Below, piece after piece: positions 1 to 13,556 of a stretch of DNA of 64,000 bases (its first letter is position 1; each line of letters begins with the position of its first letter). The notes beneath the pieces were generated by a model, which did no database searches, was not told the DNA's origin, and saw nothing but the letters and a program-made list of their open reading frames with translations. The stretch lies in NCBI GenBank assembly GCA_029379385.1, contig CM055613.1, forward strand, positions 15,642,001 to 15,706,000. Reading direction: 5' to 3'. The position numbers and the translations under genes are program-made. The DNA is from Quillaja saponaria (Eukaryota; Streptophyta; Magnoliopsida; Fabales; Quillajaceae).

Positions 1-2454
1 ACTAAAAATTAAGTTTTATACTTACTCAATTTAAAACATAAAATTATAAAAACTAATAACATATTGTTGGGGGTGGAGTCCTAAAATCTAAAAAAAATAA
101 AGCAAATATGACAACTATGAATTAGATTTTTAATATCTAAAAAAAAAATTATTAATTAACTTCATCATTTCGAATACTTTTAGGAGGTTGTGAGAAGTAA
201 AATTTTATAAATTTTTAATCCTTCCATGGATGGCATGCCTTTGATTGAACCGAAGAAGTAAATTAATTGAAATGCGTGTAAGCTAGCCTGGACACCATCT
301 AGTCTTTAAACCAGAATAATTATTAATATCTCAAAAAAAATGTTAAAAAATTCATACATGCCAACAAATCTACGTAAAATTCTCAAGCATTTAATTTTTA
401 TTCTTCCATAAAATACCGCAACAATTATAATTATGTGATATAAATATATATATATATAGCAAGCATATAAGAATTAAGAAAATAATTTTAGGATTTTGAA
501 ATTTATTAGATAAAAGTAATTTATTTGGAGCAATCTATGTGATATTATATAGCATATGTATGAAAATTAGGAAAATAATCATAGAATTTAAAAACTTATT
601 AAATAAGAATATTTCAATTATTGTTAGTAGAATTAAAAAAAGAAAATTAACTACAATCTTATTACTAAAAATTTATATAGTATACATATAAGAGAGTTTA
701 ATTTCATGACTAAATATGATCAATGTGCTACATAAGATAATATCAATATATTTAGTCCATGTCAAATTGAATCCCAAACAAACTCTATAATGAACGTTAG
801 CCCACCAATTTTTTTAAAGTTTGGAACCTTTTTCTCCAAGCTAGTATTTATGGAGTACGACATGAATGAAAGTTAGGCATTCAGGTAGTTAACAAGTAAA
901 AATGGAAAGCATAAAAATGTTGACTTCGGGTTGTTCATGAGTGCACTATAAAACGTTGAATGTCGGTTCATCAAACAAGTAAACCAACAAGTTTGACTTA
1001 TTCCCAAAGCTAAGTTTTTATTTATTTATTACCTAAAATTCGGGAGTATTATAGATTTTTGCTCTGTTTTCTTAGCCAATACATCATATGCCCGAACTCA
1101 AGAAGGTGGGGTGCATTAAAAATTATTATCAAATGAGGCGTCACGATATATTAAATCTAAGACTTTATTATAGAGATTGAACAAATTTATTATTTGATTA
1201 ATTAAATTTTATTAAGTGTACAAGAACTATTAATGCCAATTAAAGTAGTTGATTAAATGTTGACTTTGTCAATAAATAATATCACTCTTTAGATCCATGA
1301 TTAGTCTGAAGATGCTAATAACCTCCAGAGATTATTTCTGAAAAATCAAAAAAGTAGTTGATTATATTAATTAAATACAAGATTAATTAGTAAATTATAA
1401 AGTGTCCGTTTTATGACACAAACATGAAGAATATCCATATTAGACGTACCGATAATTTTATAAGAGAAGTAAGATAAAATTTGAATTAGGTAATTGGACA
1501 AAGAAAAACAACTAGTGATGAGGGATTCATGTCGTCATTTGAGTTGGAGGTGTTAGCAGATACCGGTGAATGAAAAGGAAGTTCCTTTTCACTTGGAGCC
1601 TTGGAGGTGATGGGTTGTTGGGGGTAATTAGGTCAATTTATTCACACCAACCCCATTTATGCTGACATTTTCCTTCCCCAACTATTTTATCTTCGCCTTG
1701 GTTATGGGATTAGGCATTAGCCACGTTTTCCCTTCTGTTTTTTCTTTTTTTCTGAAAAGAAAAGTATTTCCCTTTCCCAAACTTAGATAATAAATATTCT
1801 AAATTAGTTTTATTTACAGCATATGAATTTTCATAGAGAGATTTTTCTCAACTCATAAATTTTCTCATTTCTAATAAAATTGAAATTAAATTTTAATTAT
1901 TTGATTTTATTAAGAGATTTTATCAGTAAATTCTACTTACATCATTTCACAATAAATATATTTAACTTTTTATAAGACAGGATGAATATTCTTTTTATAA
2001 AAACAGGTGGAAAAACATGAGCTTCAAATCAACGGGTGACGACAAAAGAAAGATTACTTGCCAAGTGGGGATTTGGAATATATGACAAAATTAAAAGGAA
2101 AAAAAAAAAAAAAAAAAAAGCCAACAATTGAAGATATTTTGCAGACACCCACCAAACACCCACCACCTAATATTTGGGCTTTCTCTTTGTTTTTTATGAT
2201 TGATGAGAAGCCTAGTCTGGAATTTAGGGCGCGTCAAACCATTACTTGTGTCGAATAAATTTGATGATTTAATTCAATAATATATTTAATTATTTTTGAC
2301 GATAATTGATAATTATATCTAAGTGTGGTTAATAATAAACAAATTAATTTTAAAATACTATTTATTACATGTACATCTGATTGAATTATTCAAAATTATA
2401 ATTTATGCGTTTGGATCACATAAAATTATAATCGAAATTGTTCTTCAAGCATTT
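1..2454. other. AT-rich intergenic stretch, no gene
   Basis: I see no gene here. The stretch is AT-rich with short homopolymers and ATATAT tracts. The only open frame of note (2058-2258) runs through a long poly-A tract read as polylysine and is not credible as a gene. Confidence 0.6.
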
Positions 2455-2770
2455 GTTGTCATCTTCGTTAGGTTCTAGCGATAATTTTCATTGTCTTCGT
2501 CGAGTTCTGATAGTGGTTTTCATCATCTACAGAGAGTCTTCATTGGTAGTTGTCATTGTCTCTGGCAGGTCTCGAAGTGATTGTCATCGCTTCTGAGGGG
2601 TCATGGTAGTGGTTCTTCTAATCTCTAATACATCGTGAAGGCATGATTATCATCATTTCAAGAGGGTTTTGACGACAATGATCGTCATCTACAGTGGGTT
2701 GGACTATATTTGTCATTATCTCTTATGAGTCATGACAGTGGTGATTGATGGCGGTCATCGTTGTATTTGA
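2455..2770. repeat. Degenerate minisatellite, period about 30-35 bp
   Basis: About nine or ten imperfect units follow each other. Most end in a GTCAT- or TTCAT-like motif and carry a middle like GGTCTNGNNAGTGGTT. The block is richer in G and C than its flanks and has no sustained reading frame. Unit length drifts from about 28 to 42 bp, so it is old or was never strictly periodic. It could be the internal repeat block of a decayed DNA transposon. Confidence 0.55.
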
Positions 2771-5389
2771 TGGATGGAAGGTGGCCTCTGACAAACACTG
2801 AAAGAAGTTGTAGTGGGTGGTAGCTAGCTACAAGTGGAGGAGAATATAATGAACAATGTTATGTCGACTCATCGCCTCATATAAAAAGTTATATTTTATG
2901 AAGATATTGACCAAAAAAAAAAAAGGAATATTTCATTAATAATTTATAATTTTTTTCAACTCAACATACATGTGATATTTATAAAATATTTTAATTTTTA
3001 GCCAAATTATTTACAGTATTAGATTTAGAAAAGATATTATAAATATTCAAAAATCTACAATAAAGTTGATCGAAAAAAATGATTTTAGTCCACACTGACT
3101 AAAATAATATATTTCAGAGACCACAAATGCCAAAAAATATAATATAAAGAGTAGGTGGCCGGGTACTATACCTGTACTTGGACAATGGATAGGCAACTTT
3201 GATGATATTTTATTTGAGCCAAGTGATCACACAGTCTTGTTTATACTTTGATCTGGATCTGCCCATTTTGACAAATATTTGTAATTCTGACTTTTGATGC
3301 ATTTGATTTAATTTAATGGAAATGACTAATTTTGTAATTTTACATTCATAAATATATATTGCATGTACATTACTACATAGTTGGTGTACCTAAAAATTAA
3401 TAACAATATTGTGTATGTACCACATCCACTAGGCCATTACCTCGTTGAAGTTTGTTATAAAATTAGGCATGAATCTGGTAGACGTGCAATATATTTTTAT
3501 TTCAAAATTAATTTATATATAAAAAAAGTTGTGGGAATATAATATATAAAACCAATAAATATTTATTTTTATTAGATTATTGTGAACTTCAAATATTTTT
3601 TTATTTTAAATTTAAATACTGAACCTAAAATATCAAATTATAAAATTAAATTTTATGAGAGAAATTTTATTTCTTTTCGTTAAATTTTTTAAGGTTTATT
3701 TTAAATTAAATATTAATTCAAAATTTATAATAAAAAAATTTATTAGTAAAATTTTATTTTAACTTACCACACTTCTGAATTTAACCAAATTAGAAACTTG
3801 AATTAAACTTACTTTCACGTTCTGTTTTTATCTCACTCTCTCTATTTCATTATCTTGTGTGTTAAGCAAAACATTGTTTTATTTTCAATAAAATCAGTTT
3901 TTATTTTTTTCCTTCTTGCTGGTGAATCTTTCAACCATTTTTTTTTTAATCCAATTTTATTTATTAAAACTTATACTATTTGTTAGGAAATTAATATATT
4001 AAAGAATATCATCCTACATACAACAAAATTATTTAATTTTTTTTATTATTATACATAAGATTTTGAAATTGAGATATTTTTAACTTTTCATCAATGGTGA
4101 GTGACAAGTCAAAATTTCTTTTCTTCACACAAATCCAATCTTACATTATCATTTTCTACTTATGAACTTTAAAATCCCTAATTCAATTTAGTAGATTACA
4201 AAATATCAAATTATGAAATTTATTTAAATATTTTTAGGCAGTGTTTAATTATTTAAAAACTAATTAGCTTTGTCAAATTTTTAATAATCTCTTCTTTTTA
4301 TTTTAAACGGGTTGTTATTTTTTTCCTTTATAGTTCATTTGAATTTTTGAATAAAAAAATAAATTGTTAGTTACTTAAATAATTAAACCTAGTTTTTTTT
4401 TTTTTTTCAATTAAGATTTAGTATATGTTTTTGTTTTATTTGAGATAATATAACAAATATTTAAATTGTTTAAGCGATAATTGAGTTATTATTTCATTTG
4501 AGAGGTTTAAGTCAAAATATTATGTGTCAACTGATGGGTCAAATTATGTGTCAAAATTATTAGCTGACATGTTATCATCACATTTATCTAATTATTGGGT
4601 TACAATTATACAGTACACTATAAATAGATAGAGTGATATAAATTAAGAGACAGGGGAAGAAAAAAAATGAAGGGATATTCTATCTTTATATCCCATTATA
4701 TGTTATTCTCTCTCTTTTCTTATTTTTAATAAAGACAAATTTCCTAGAAATTAGAGAAGAAACGAGACAAATAAAATAAATAAATTAATTTTATAGTTGT
4801 TAAAATTCTTTTTCATCCATAACCTAACATAAAACACGAGAGAAGCATCCTAAAATTCGTAACTAATTAAAACAAACCCAAAAGCTTTGGAAAGCACATA
4901 CCAAAACTATCTTACGTGATAAAAAGTTTTTTTTTTTTTTTTTAAATTCTATTTTTCTAGGGAGTTCCTCACATAATATTTTAGTGATTAAAATTTGAAT
5001 GTTTTATTTTCAGTTGAGTCACATATTATTACTAAAAATGTATGAGAAATAAAAGAACGATCACTCTTAATATAGTGGTCAAGAAAATGTAGTCCCTTTA
5101 TTAATTTTATAAGTTCGAAAAATTTTCTAATCCCGAAATTAATGACTCAAGTCACAATGACTGTTGTCAAAAAAAAAAAAAAACATTAATTATCTTCTCG
5201 TTTATATTATATTGGTAATTAAGAAGTAAAACTTAGTTTCTACTAAGAGGACTCAAATTGAAATCCTATAATGAGATGTGTAATCCAATGTCTTCAAGTA
5301 TAAAAAAAAAAAAAATAACAAATCCTTTTTATGTTGACAAGGTTAGCTTGAACCACCACAATTATATTATTATTTAGGAGAAAAGAGAA
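2771..5389. other. AT-rich intergenic stretch, no gene
   Basis: Nothing coding is visible. The stretch holds several poly-A or poly-T tracts (around 4390-4407, 4927-4943 and 5168-5183) and scattered AT-rich sequence. Confidence 0.55.
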
Positions 5390-6041
5390 TGTAGAATAAA
5401 AGAATTTATTCTTTGAATGGCACATTCTCATATTTTAGTTTGCACATTTTATAACTAATTGAAAATCTTTATTTATAGTAATAAAATTACAATCCGAATG
5501 AAAATAAAACTCTAAAAGATAACCCATCACTAAATAAGATAAATCTTAAAAAATAAATCAACATGATAATTATTCCAAAAATATAGCTTAATAATCAACA
5601 TCCCTTTAATCTAGATTTTGTCAAAATTGGCATTCTCATCAACTTCTTGGCAAATCTTCGGTCTTCAATGCCTAACCTGGTGTACTTTTCAACCAAATGT
5701 ACTTTTCAAGTAATTTATAACATGCTTTCCCAAGCTAATTAACACTTGGTCCAACACAGTTCTTGTGATACCAGCTTCTCAAGTCGATGCACACTAGTAT
5801 TTTAGTTGGCACACAACTATTATTTCAATTAGCACACTCTATAACTGACTGACTGAGAACCTCTATTTATGTAATAAGATAACAATCAAAAATACAGTTA
5901 AACTCTCCTAAAAATTTAAAACCTAAAACAAAACAATAACAATGAAAATAGAACTCTATCAGATTATCCATCACTACAAGATAAATCTTAAAAGATAAAT
6001 CAATATGATAATTGTTTCAAAATAGGGAGTAATAATCTACA
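5390..6041 (-). mobile_element. TRIM-like miniature LTR retrotransposon
   Basis: Two related terminal repeats, 5390-5600 and 5788-6041, flank about 190 bp of non-coding DNA. On the minus strand they begin TGTTGATTATTA or TGTAGATTATTA and end in CA. Immediately inside the 3' repeat is a polypurine tract (ATTAAAGGGA on the minus strand, next to 5600). About 15 nt inside the 5' repeat is TGGTATCA, the core of an initiator-methionine tRNA primer-binding site (5767-5774). The size (652 bp), short repeats and lack of coding capacity fit terminal-repeat retrotransposons in miniature. The repeats have diverged, and the flanks (GAGAA and GGCAA) are only a weak target duplication, so the insertion is old. 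Confidence 0.72.
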
Positions 6042-6273
6042 GGCAAGAAAACCACATGTCCGAGAGGGGACTCTATTAATTATTTTCTTCTCCAAACTTA
6101 CTTGCGTTACTACTCGACCTGAAATCTTGTCTTATCCAATTGAAAATGTTTTACTAGTTGAACTAGTAATCAATTGACTTTCTAATATTATGAAAAAGAA
6201 AAATAATTAATTTTAAATACTAAAGGCTTGTTGGTGCATTGTGTAAAAATTATTCTGTTAGTTTTTATATAAC

Positions 6274-8812
6274 TGTGAGACTCCAATACCTCAATATGTA
6301 CGTTAAAAAATTTTGTGCGTAATAAATACCTACACAATATATATACATATAACTATTGATGATGAATTCAAATTATATTAAGAAGAGTTAAATATGAAAA
6401 AAAAAAATTATAATTTGAGTTATATAGATTTATATAAAATACAGGGTGGAATTTGTATATACATATATGTAGATATATACATATATACCATACATTATTT
6501 TAAAATAATAAGAAAAAATTTGTGGTGTAGTTTTTTTTGTCATTATTTTATTTGGCTTCTTTTTGCTTGTTTTCTCCTACTGGCGTCTTCTCTCCTGAGA
6601 ACAAGAAAAACAAACCGACCTTGTCTCCCCTGCTCCACCACTCCTCCATTTTCTTCTCTGTTTTCGGCCAAAACCATACAATCTTCAGTGAACTATTCTA
6701 GCAGTCGGATTTCCACCTGTGCAACGCAAGCTGCTGGTTTCCTTCAACCTTTGGCAGCGCCGAGCTTCCATTTCCAGCCATGGCAGCAACCGGTCGTGAG
6801 CTGCAATAAGGAGTCAACAGCCACCGCATAGCCCAGCAGGTTGAGGTGGTCGATTTCCGTTCATGGCAAGCAGCCGGATGCTTCAGCTGCCAGCCGCCCG
6901 CCGCCATCCTTCTCCCTGCATCTTGGTGGCTTCAATTGGGTGGCTTTCCACTAAATTATGCCCCTAATTCCTTGACTATCTTGAATAAGCGTGTGTGTGA
7001 TGCTTTTCATTGTGGTTGGGGAAGTTAGATTCAACAGAGGAAGGAAATTGTAGGATTCATTTAAAAGAAGTTAACAGGATGGGTATGGAAAGCACCGATG
7101 ACAAATTGGGCTTATGGGCATTTTTGGACGGTGAAGCATGAAGGAATGGGAGGAGGAGTGCATTGAGTTGTTGGTTAAGGCAGTGGGACATGAAGAGTAG
7201 GAATGATTCATTACTAAACGAATTAGGAAGATAAATAAGTGAATTAGATTGCAATTGCACTAACATAATATGTGAACATTAGAAGAAATAATTTAAATGG
7301 ATAATATGAGTTAATTAAGATAATTTGAATGTTACAATGAAAATGTAAGTATTGTGAAAAGTTAAAAATTATTAATTGAATTATGAGTGGAGTATAAATA
7401 AAAAGAAAATTAATGTTAAATAAGTAATATGTATATATATTTATATATATAATTAGGCAAGTAACTCAATTTTTAGTTATTAATAATATAACTAATTAAA
7501 AGTTGGAATATTATATATATACATGTGGAGTAATTTTAATATATATATATATATAGCAACGTTAAATTATGAAAGTTAAATTAGTAAATGTATCGGATTA
7601 ATTAATATTGGTTTAAGAAACATATTATACATAATTGCGTACGATTAAGAAATCGTCGAATTTATTTAGAAGTGATTATTAGTAATCTATTAATTTATGA
7701 TTTTTCAGCTCCAAAGCATGTCGAGGATATTTCGACACTGTCTCAGATTAGGCGAACTGACGAGTCACATCCGTAAACTTATGAGTGAATTATGTGTTTT
7801 ATGGTTATCAGATTATTATATGAAATTATGTGATTACTTGAATTTAATGAGTTATAATAAAAACTATGAAAATGAGTTATTTCAGTGATTTAATTAGGTG
7901 ATATGTAATTGACATTGATTGTGGTTGATAAAGGCGAACACGTGAAAATTTCTTGAAAAATGGTTTCATTTTTTAAATTAAAACCAAGTGCACCTAGGTT
8001 ATTTGAATTTGCAAGTTTATATGAGTTATCCTGATTCTGACAATTGTTTTCAAAAACGATTGGAGTGCTCAACCCTGGTAGGATAGATTTGTGTACGGAG
8101 TATAATTTGCTGTGTGGCCGCGTAAATACCCGTTGGGAGGAGATACTGCTATGCGGGGCTGAGTTACTCGTTGGCTCTTTGCTTGTTTAGTTGATTGTGT
8201 AATTGTTGATTGATTTGTATGATTTGGTTGCTGTTTTGGGATTGTAAATTAAGTGAACTGTGATTATATGATTATAATAGTCATGCACGTGCACCAATAG
8301 ATTTTAAAATAAGTCGTAACTAATAATTTTTGTGCTGTATGATGCTGGTACCCGTAGAGTACATAAGCTACTCACTAAGTCATGGTGACTCACCCTTTCC
8401 TTTGTGATATTTTTTTTAGTTTTCAGGAGACTGCACTTAGTCGCTATATAGCTCACCTGCCGACTCTGCAGCGGCAAGGTATATCTCAAAAATTGCACAC
8501 TTAGGGCGTAAAAGACAATACTTGTAATCACATAGGATGTCATGCATGGTTGTAATATATTTACATATTGTGATTATTATGGTGTATTCTGTTTTGCTGG
8601 CACAAAAACCATTTGTATATTCTGATGTTTCGATTTATTATCGATTTGAATCCGTGTTATTTGTTTTCATTATGGGCATGTTCTACCGTATGGGAAAACT
8701 CTGTTAAAATTTTCATAAATTGTTTTGTGTTTATCTACTTGCATATTAAGGGTTACAGGGGTATGGACATACATTCCTCTGGCCAGTCATACCTTCATTT
8801 GTGGGTGTGATA
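6274..8812. mobile_element. Solo LTR, family S, copy A
   Basis: The element starts TGTGAGACTCC and ends GGGTGTGATA. It is bounded by the perfect 5-bp direct repeat ATAAC at 6269-6273 and 8813-8817. No second LTR or internal retrotransposon domain is present, so this is a solo LTR of about 2.5 kb. From about 7700 to the end it matches the copies at 45424-49338 and 52417-54668 in the same orientation and the copy at 10361-13551 in reverse. A GC-richer core (about 6560-7030) encodes nothing I recognise. The final base pair reads TA rather than CA, probably by mutation. Confidence 0.8.
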
Positions 8813-8817
8813 ATAAC

Positions 8818-10355
8818 ATTTGACGACAACGTTATTATATAAACTTATATTGTTAATCCCTCATATATAATGCATAACAGCATAAAGCTATACAATGGGA
8901 GGAAAAGAATAAGACAACAGTATAACTATAGTCTAATATATTGTATAATCTTATATGATACATCAAATGCGCATACAAGGCTAACATGATAATATAAGAT
9001 TATTTAATTATCTCTTATACAATATTTTAGCAACAAAAAGATAATAATTTATATGGTTGACACATCTTGTACTATATCTGACAATATAAAATTATACAAT
9101 AAAAAATAGAATGATAAGATAACAATATAAAAATTAAATAATTATATAACATTATATATTATATAATCTTATATTATACAAACAGAATTTGTTTGACTGT
9201 TTAATTATATTGTTGTCTTAATATTATATTTATTTCTTTATAAATTTTTATTAGAAAGTTATAAAATAAAACATGTAAGGATAAAATAATAATTTAAATA
9301 AGGACTCAATAATATAAGTTTCTACTTAGTGTTAAACGTTATATAATAATCGATCAATAAATTTTATATTGGGCGATAATATACTATGACGTGGGGCTAA
9401 AAATCTCGTATTTGGTATGCAAGTGAAAAATTAGAGAATTCAAGTAGAGTACTACTCAAATTACAAAAATAACATTTACAAGTTAATTAAAGAAAGATTT
9501 AGTGAATTGTATAGAAAAGATGTCCTCATTATGAGATTGATGGTGCTATCATTACAAGTTAAATAAGGAAAGTATGAGATCGACAAACCCACATGATAAT
9601 ATTCCAACGGCCATGGTATGGGACCAGGACCACCCTGACAAACTCACGTTTTTCCAGTTAAAAATGCCTCTATCATTTATTATTTCTTCCTCACTTTACT
9701 TCAGATATTTTTGTTTTAAATACTCTCTATCCACACTATCCTCCGGATCACCGACGCTACCTTTGCCAACTTGAAGGCCCAAATTTCATTCAAATTACTT
9801 CTATCTCCCTCACACTATGTTAATATTACATAAATTATTTTTTTATATACATATGAATCTCAAAAAATTTAAAAATAAGTTATAATTTAATCCAAACTCT
9901 AAATATTTAGAAACAAATATCTAAAATATGGTCTTATTATTAAGAAATACATATATATAAACTAATTTAATATTTGATGATATTAATAAATTCAAAATAA
10001 AATATAGATCAAATATGTTATGATAAAAAATAATATTTTCAAAATATTATTAATTTTAAAGAATATGAAGATAAATCCATATAAAATCTAGAAATATTAT
10101 TTTTAATATTTAGTATATTATTATATATTTTATTTTATTTTATATCCTATTTAATTTTATAATAATATTCATTATAATTTTAAATTTATTATTTTATATA
10201 TATTTAATAATAGTCTTTTTGACTCAAAAGTTCACACAAAACAACCATTTTATTTTAGTTCAAAAGTTCACATTTACACCCCCTTACGTGGAAGGTAGAG
10301 ATCCAAAGTTGTGAGGTAAAGCCTTGCAGTCATGGGCCGATCAATTATTGAGTGT
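8818..10355. other. AT-rich intergenic stretch between two solo LTRs
   Basis: No gene is seen. Between about 8830 and 9200 the sequence is full of related motifs such as ATAATCTTATAT and ATATAAGATTAT in both orientations. That suggests a decayed MITE, but I could not define its ends. Confidence 0.5.
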
Positions 10356-10360
10356 GATCA

Positions 10361-13300
10361 TGTCACACCCCTCACTGAGGTATGACTGGCCAGAAGATTG
10401 GATAACCAATCCACCGTAACCCTTACTTCAAAACAAAAATAACAAACCTGACTCATGACCCAACTAAAAAAAATAAAATTAGCTTTTCAAAAACCAAAAT
10501 TCACTATAAAAGTTTACTTTTTGTAATAATTAACAATTTACAAAAAAGTTTGGCAGAGGTTTCTTACAATACGAAATATGCCTCAAAATACAAATACATA
10601 ATCTTATGATTTTACACAACAGTAACATAAAATAACAAAAGTTTCGCTCCAACTACATCATAACCAAGACAAATAACTAGACACTCCCACAGTTCTAATG
10701 TGACTGCAAATTTTCATCCTTTAATTTCAAGTATGAGATCCTGATATTACCTTGCCATACTCAGTCGGCAAGTCACAAGCTCGGTGACGCCATGCAACGA
10801 ACTCCTGTTACTAAAAAAAAATTTCACAGAAGAAGGAGGAGTCCTATGGACTTCGTGAGTGAAAAATTATACCCAAAGAGTACTAGCATCACTCAGCACA
10901 AACGTATAATATACAAACATCATGTAACATGATTCATACTACATTTCGCATTACACGTACACATTGTAAGTTTCACAATCTTCAATATAACAACCAATTG
11001 ACGCAAAACAATCAAAGCACACAAGCAAGCAAAGGGCCAACGAGTAACTCAGCCCCGCACACCAGTATCACCCCCTGCCGGGCATTTACGCTCCCGCACA
11101 CCAAATTAATTCTCCTTACACAATCCATCCAACTGGGGCTGAGCACTTAATTTTAAAAAAATATTTATCAGAATCAGGATTTCTCATGATTTCAAATCAG
11201 AGTATCCAAGGTTCACCTGGATTTTTAATTTCAGAAATGAAAATTATTTTTCATAAAATGTTCAAGATTTGGCCCTTATCAAACAGAATCAATGTCAATC
11301 ACAGTAACCAATATCAAGCAAACATTATTCAAGCAATTTACTGAAATACTCCACTAGCTTACTTTCCATATATCATACATATTCAAATAAACATATAATC
11401 ACACATAATAATCTAGCCCCTATCAGCAATTAATCACTCACCGTTCACCAATCTTACTTGTCATTCTCTCTTGCATTCACGCGTGTCGTTGACTTGTCAA
11501 AATATTCCGGAGCTGCAATTCAATTTACAAGTCTTACTTAGTTCATAAATTTTGTAGTTGTAACCCTTTAATTACTAAAACTCACATATCTATTTCCAGA
11601 CGTTTCCTTAAAACTAAACTCCTTATTGGCATTTTAATAATTACTTTGAGGATAACTATGATTTCGTTTTATATGTATATATTTTATACATATGCATATC
11701 AAGGGAATCAACATTAATTTCTTAATTCGATATTTGCCACATTTTAATGGTGAAATTCGAGTTAAGTTAATCTTTTAAAACCAACCAATGACTTGAATTA
11801 TGACATTTCAATATTCATGTAATCTAGTTCCAATATCCATTTTTCCTTAATCACTTAATCAATAATCTTTTACTCTTTGTTCTTAGACAAATTTATTTAA
11901 CACTTAGACAACAAGATTTAAATATATCAAATTCTTTTCAATTTCCTACAACTAGTATCTGTAAGGTTTTTCAATAAACGGCAACTCGTTTATTCTAATT
12001 TATGAATATATGTGCATATATATCCACTCTCATTTAATCAACACAATTTTATTTAATTCTATATTACTCATATTCCAAATCTTAGCTTTAGAGTTAATTT
12101 AGTTATGTAAAAGTGTCACCATCCACGTTAACATTTTGATCTCACGCATACTCATTTTTCATACATAAATTTTTCCTTCAAGAAATAAAAGAGGCAACTA
12201 TGGTGTTTGTATTAGAGACTCTGAATATATATTCACAAGTCACAAATCCTAAACCCCTTAACATGTACGACAACTAATCTTCTCCTTTTCATATATCTTT
12301 CTAAATTTCACACTTACTTGCACAGACCAACCAATAACACTAAACATTCAATTGCCAATTTCCGGCTATTAAAAAAAAATTTTAACGCTTACATCCTTGA
12401 TAAAAGTAACAAACATCCACATATTCGGTCCTAATCCTACTATAACTATATTTTCTTTGGAAAATAAAACTGGTTGGGAATTAACTTTCTTTCTGAAATT
12501 GATTTCAAAATATTACTTATAAACAAGAAGAAGTAATACCAAGACATGAACGTGGTGGCAGACTTGATAAATCTAGTTAATAAAAAAAAATTAAAATGAA
12601 TAGACTCTGTAACCAATAGGAGACAGCCAAACTAGTACCACTTGCAGTAAGGAGAAGGAATAGACTTCGGTTAGAATAAGGTTCAGAATTTCACTTAAGC
12701 CAAAATGTATCAATAATCTATGAATTAGATTCCTTTCAAGCCATTGAACTAGGCATATTGGAACAAACTCTAGACTTAAAATTTCTACAAAAATCAAGTT
12801 GCTGCCCCCCCTTCCTAAAATAGGGTAAGCAAACCAAGACAGCCAGTTACACACTCGTTTCCCTTTAACTAGCTTACGAACTCTTACACGGCCACACCTC
12901 AACGCCCAAAACCTTGAAGTTCATGGGTAGAATTTCTTTCATACATGGCTGAGATTTTCTTGGTGTAAAACAGAGCACATATACAGCAGCACAAGCAAAA
13001 AGAAAACAAGCTAGAGTAAGAAAAAGGAAAGGAGAAATACCTCACACCTTCCTTTCGCCACAACAAGGAAAAATTTCACCATCTCTAACTCTATTAAGGA
13101 CCCACAAAGTGACGCCATGAAGAGAGAAAGGAAAGCAAAAGAAATCGGCTGAGAAAAATAGAAAGGAAAAAGTAGAAGGCAGTGGAGTGAAGCTTCTCCA
13201 CCCTTCGGTCAGCAAGAAAATAAAGCAAGGAGGAGAGAAAAAATCTCCTAAGTCAAAGGGTCAAAAGTTTTTATTAGTGGTGTAAATAATTCCTACATTT

Positions 13301-13551
13301 ATACTTGTATGTACACATATATATATATATATATATTCCTTTTTTTCTTTGTACATACTATATTTCACACCTAACAAAAATATACATAAGACAAAGTCTA
13401 AAAGGATTAAAATCAAATTCCTAGTATATAATTATTCTTATTTTATACATGTATATATCTATATATACTAATGTTTGTTCACTTTTATTCGCCTATTTAC
13501 ATACGTTACGTACAAATACTCTGAGATATATTAAACTATCAGAATATCACA
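10361..13551. mobile_element. Solo LTR, family S, copy B (inverted relative to the others)
   Basis: It begins TGTCACACCCC at 10361 and ends CACA at 13551. It is flanked by the perfect 5-bp duplication GATCA (10356-10360 and 13552-13556). Its left third is the reverse complement of the right ends of copies A, C and D. Length is 3,191 bp with no internal domain. The 103-codon minus-strand frame at 12591-12902 resembles no family I know. Confidence 0.8.
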
Positions 13552-13556
13552 GATCA

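Noticed and set aside
2058..2258. 66-codon frame with a polylysine run
   Set aside because: It is produced by a long poly-A tract, and the rest has no similarity to known proteins.
5958..5975. CACTACAAGATAAATC, resembling a CACTA terminus
   Set aside because: It lies inside a TRIM terminal repeat and matches the TRIM's other repeat; no subterminal repeats are near.
12591..12902. 103-codon minus-strand frame
   Set aside because: It lies inside solo LTR B, has no recognisable domain and is not conserved in the other copies.
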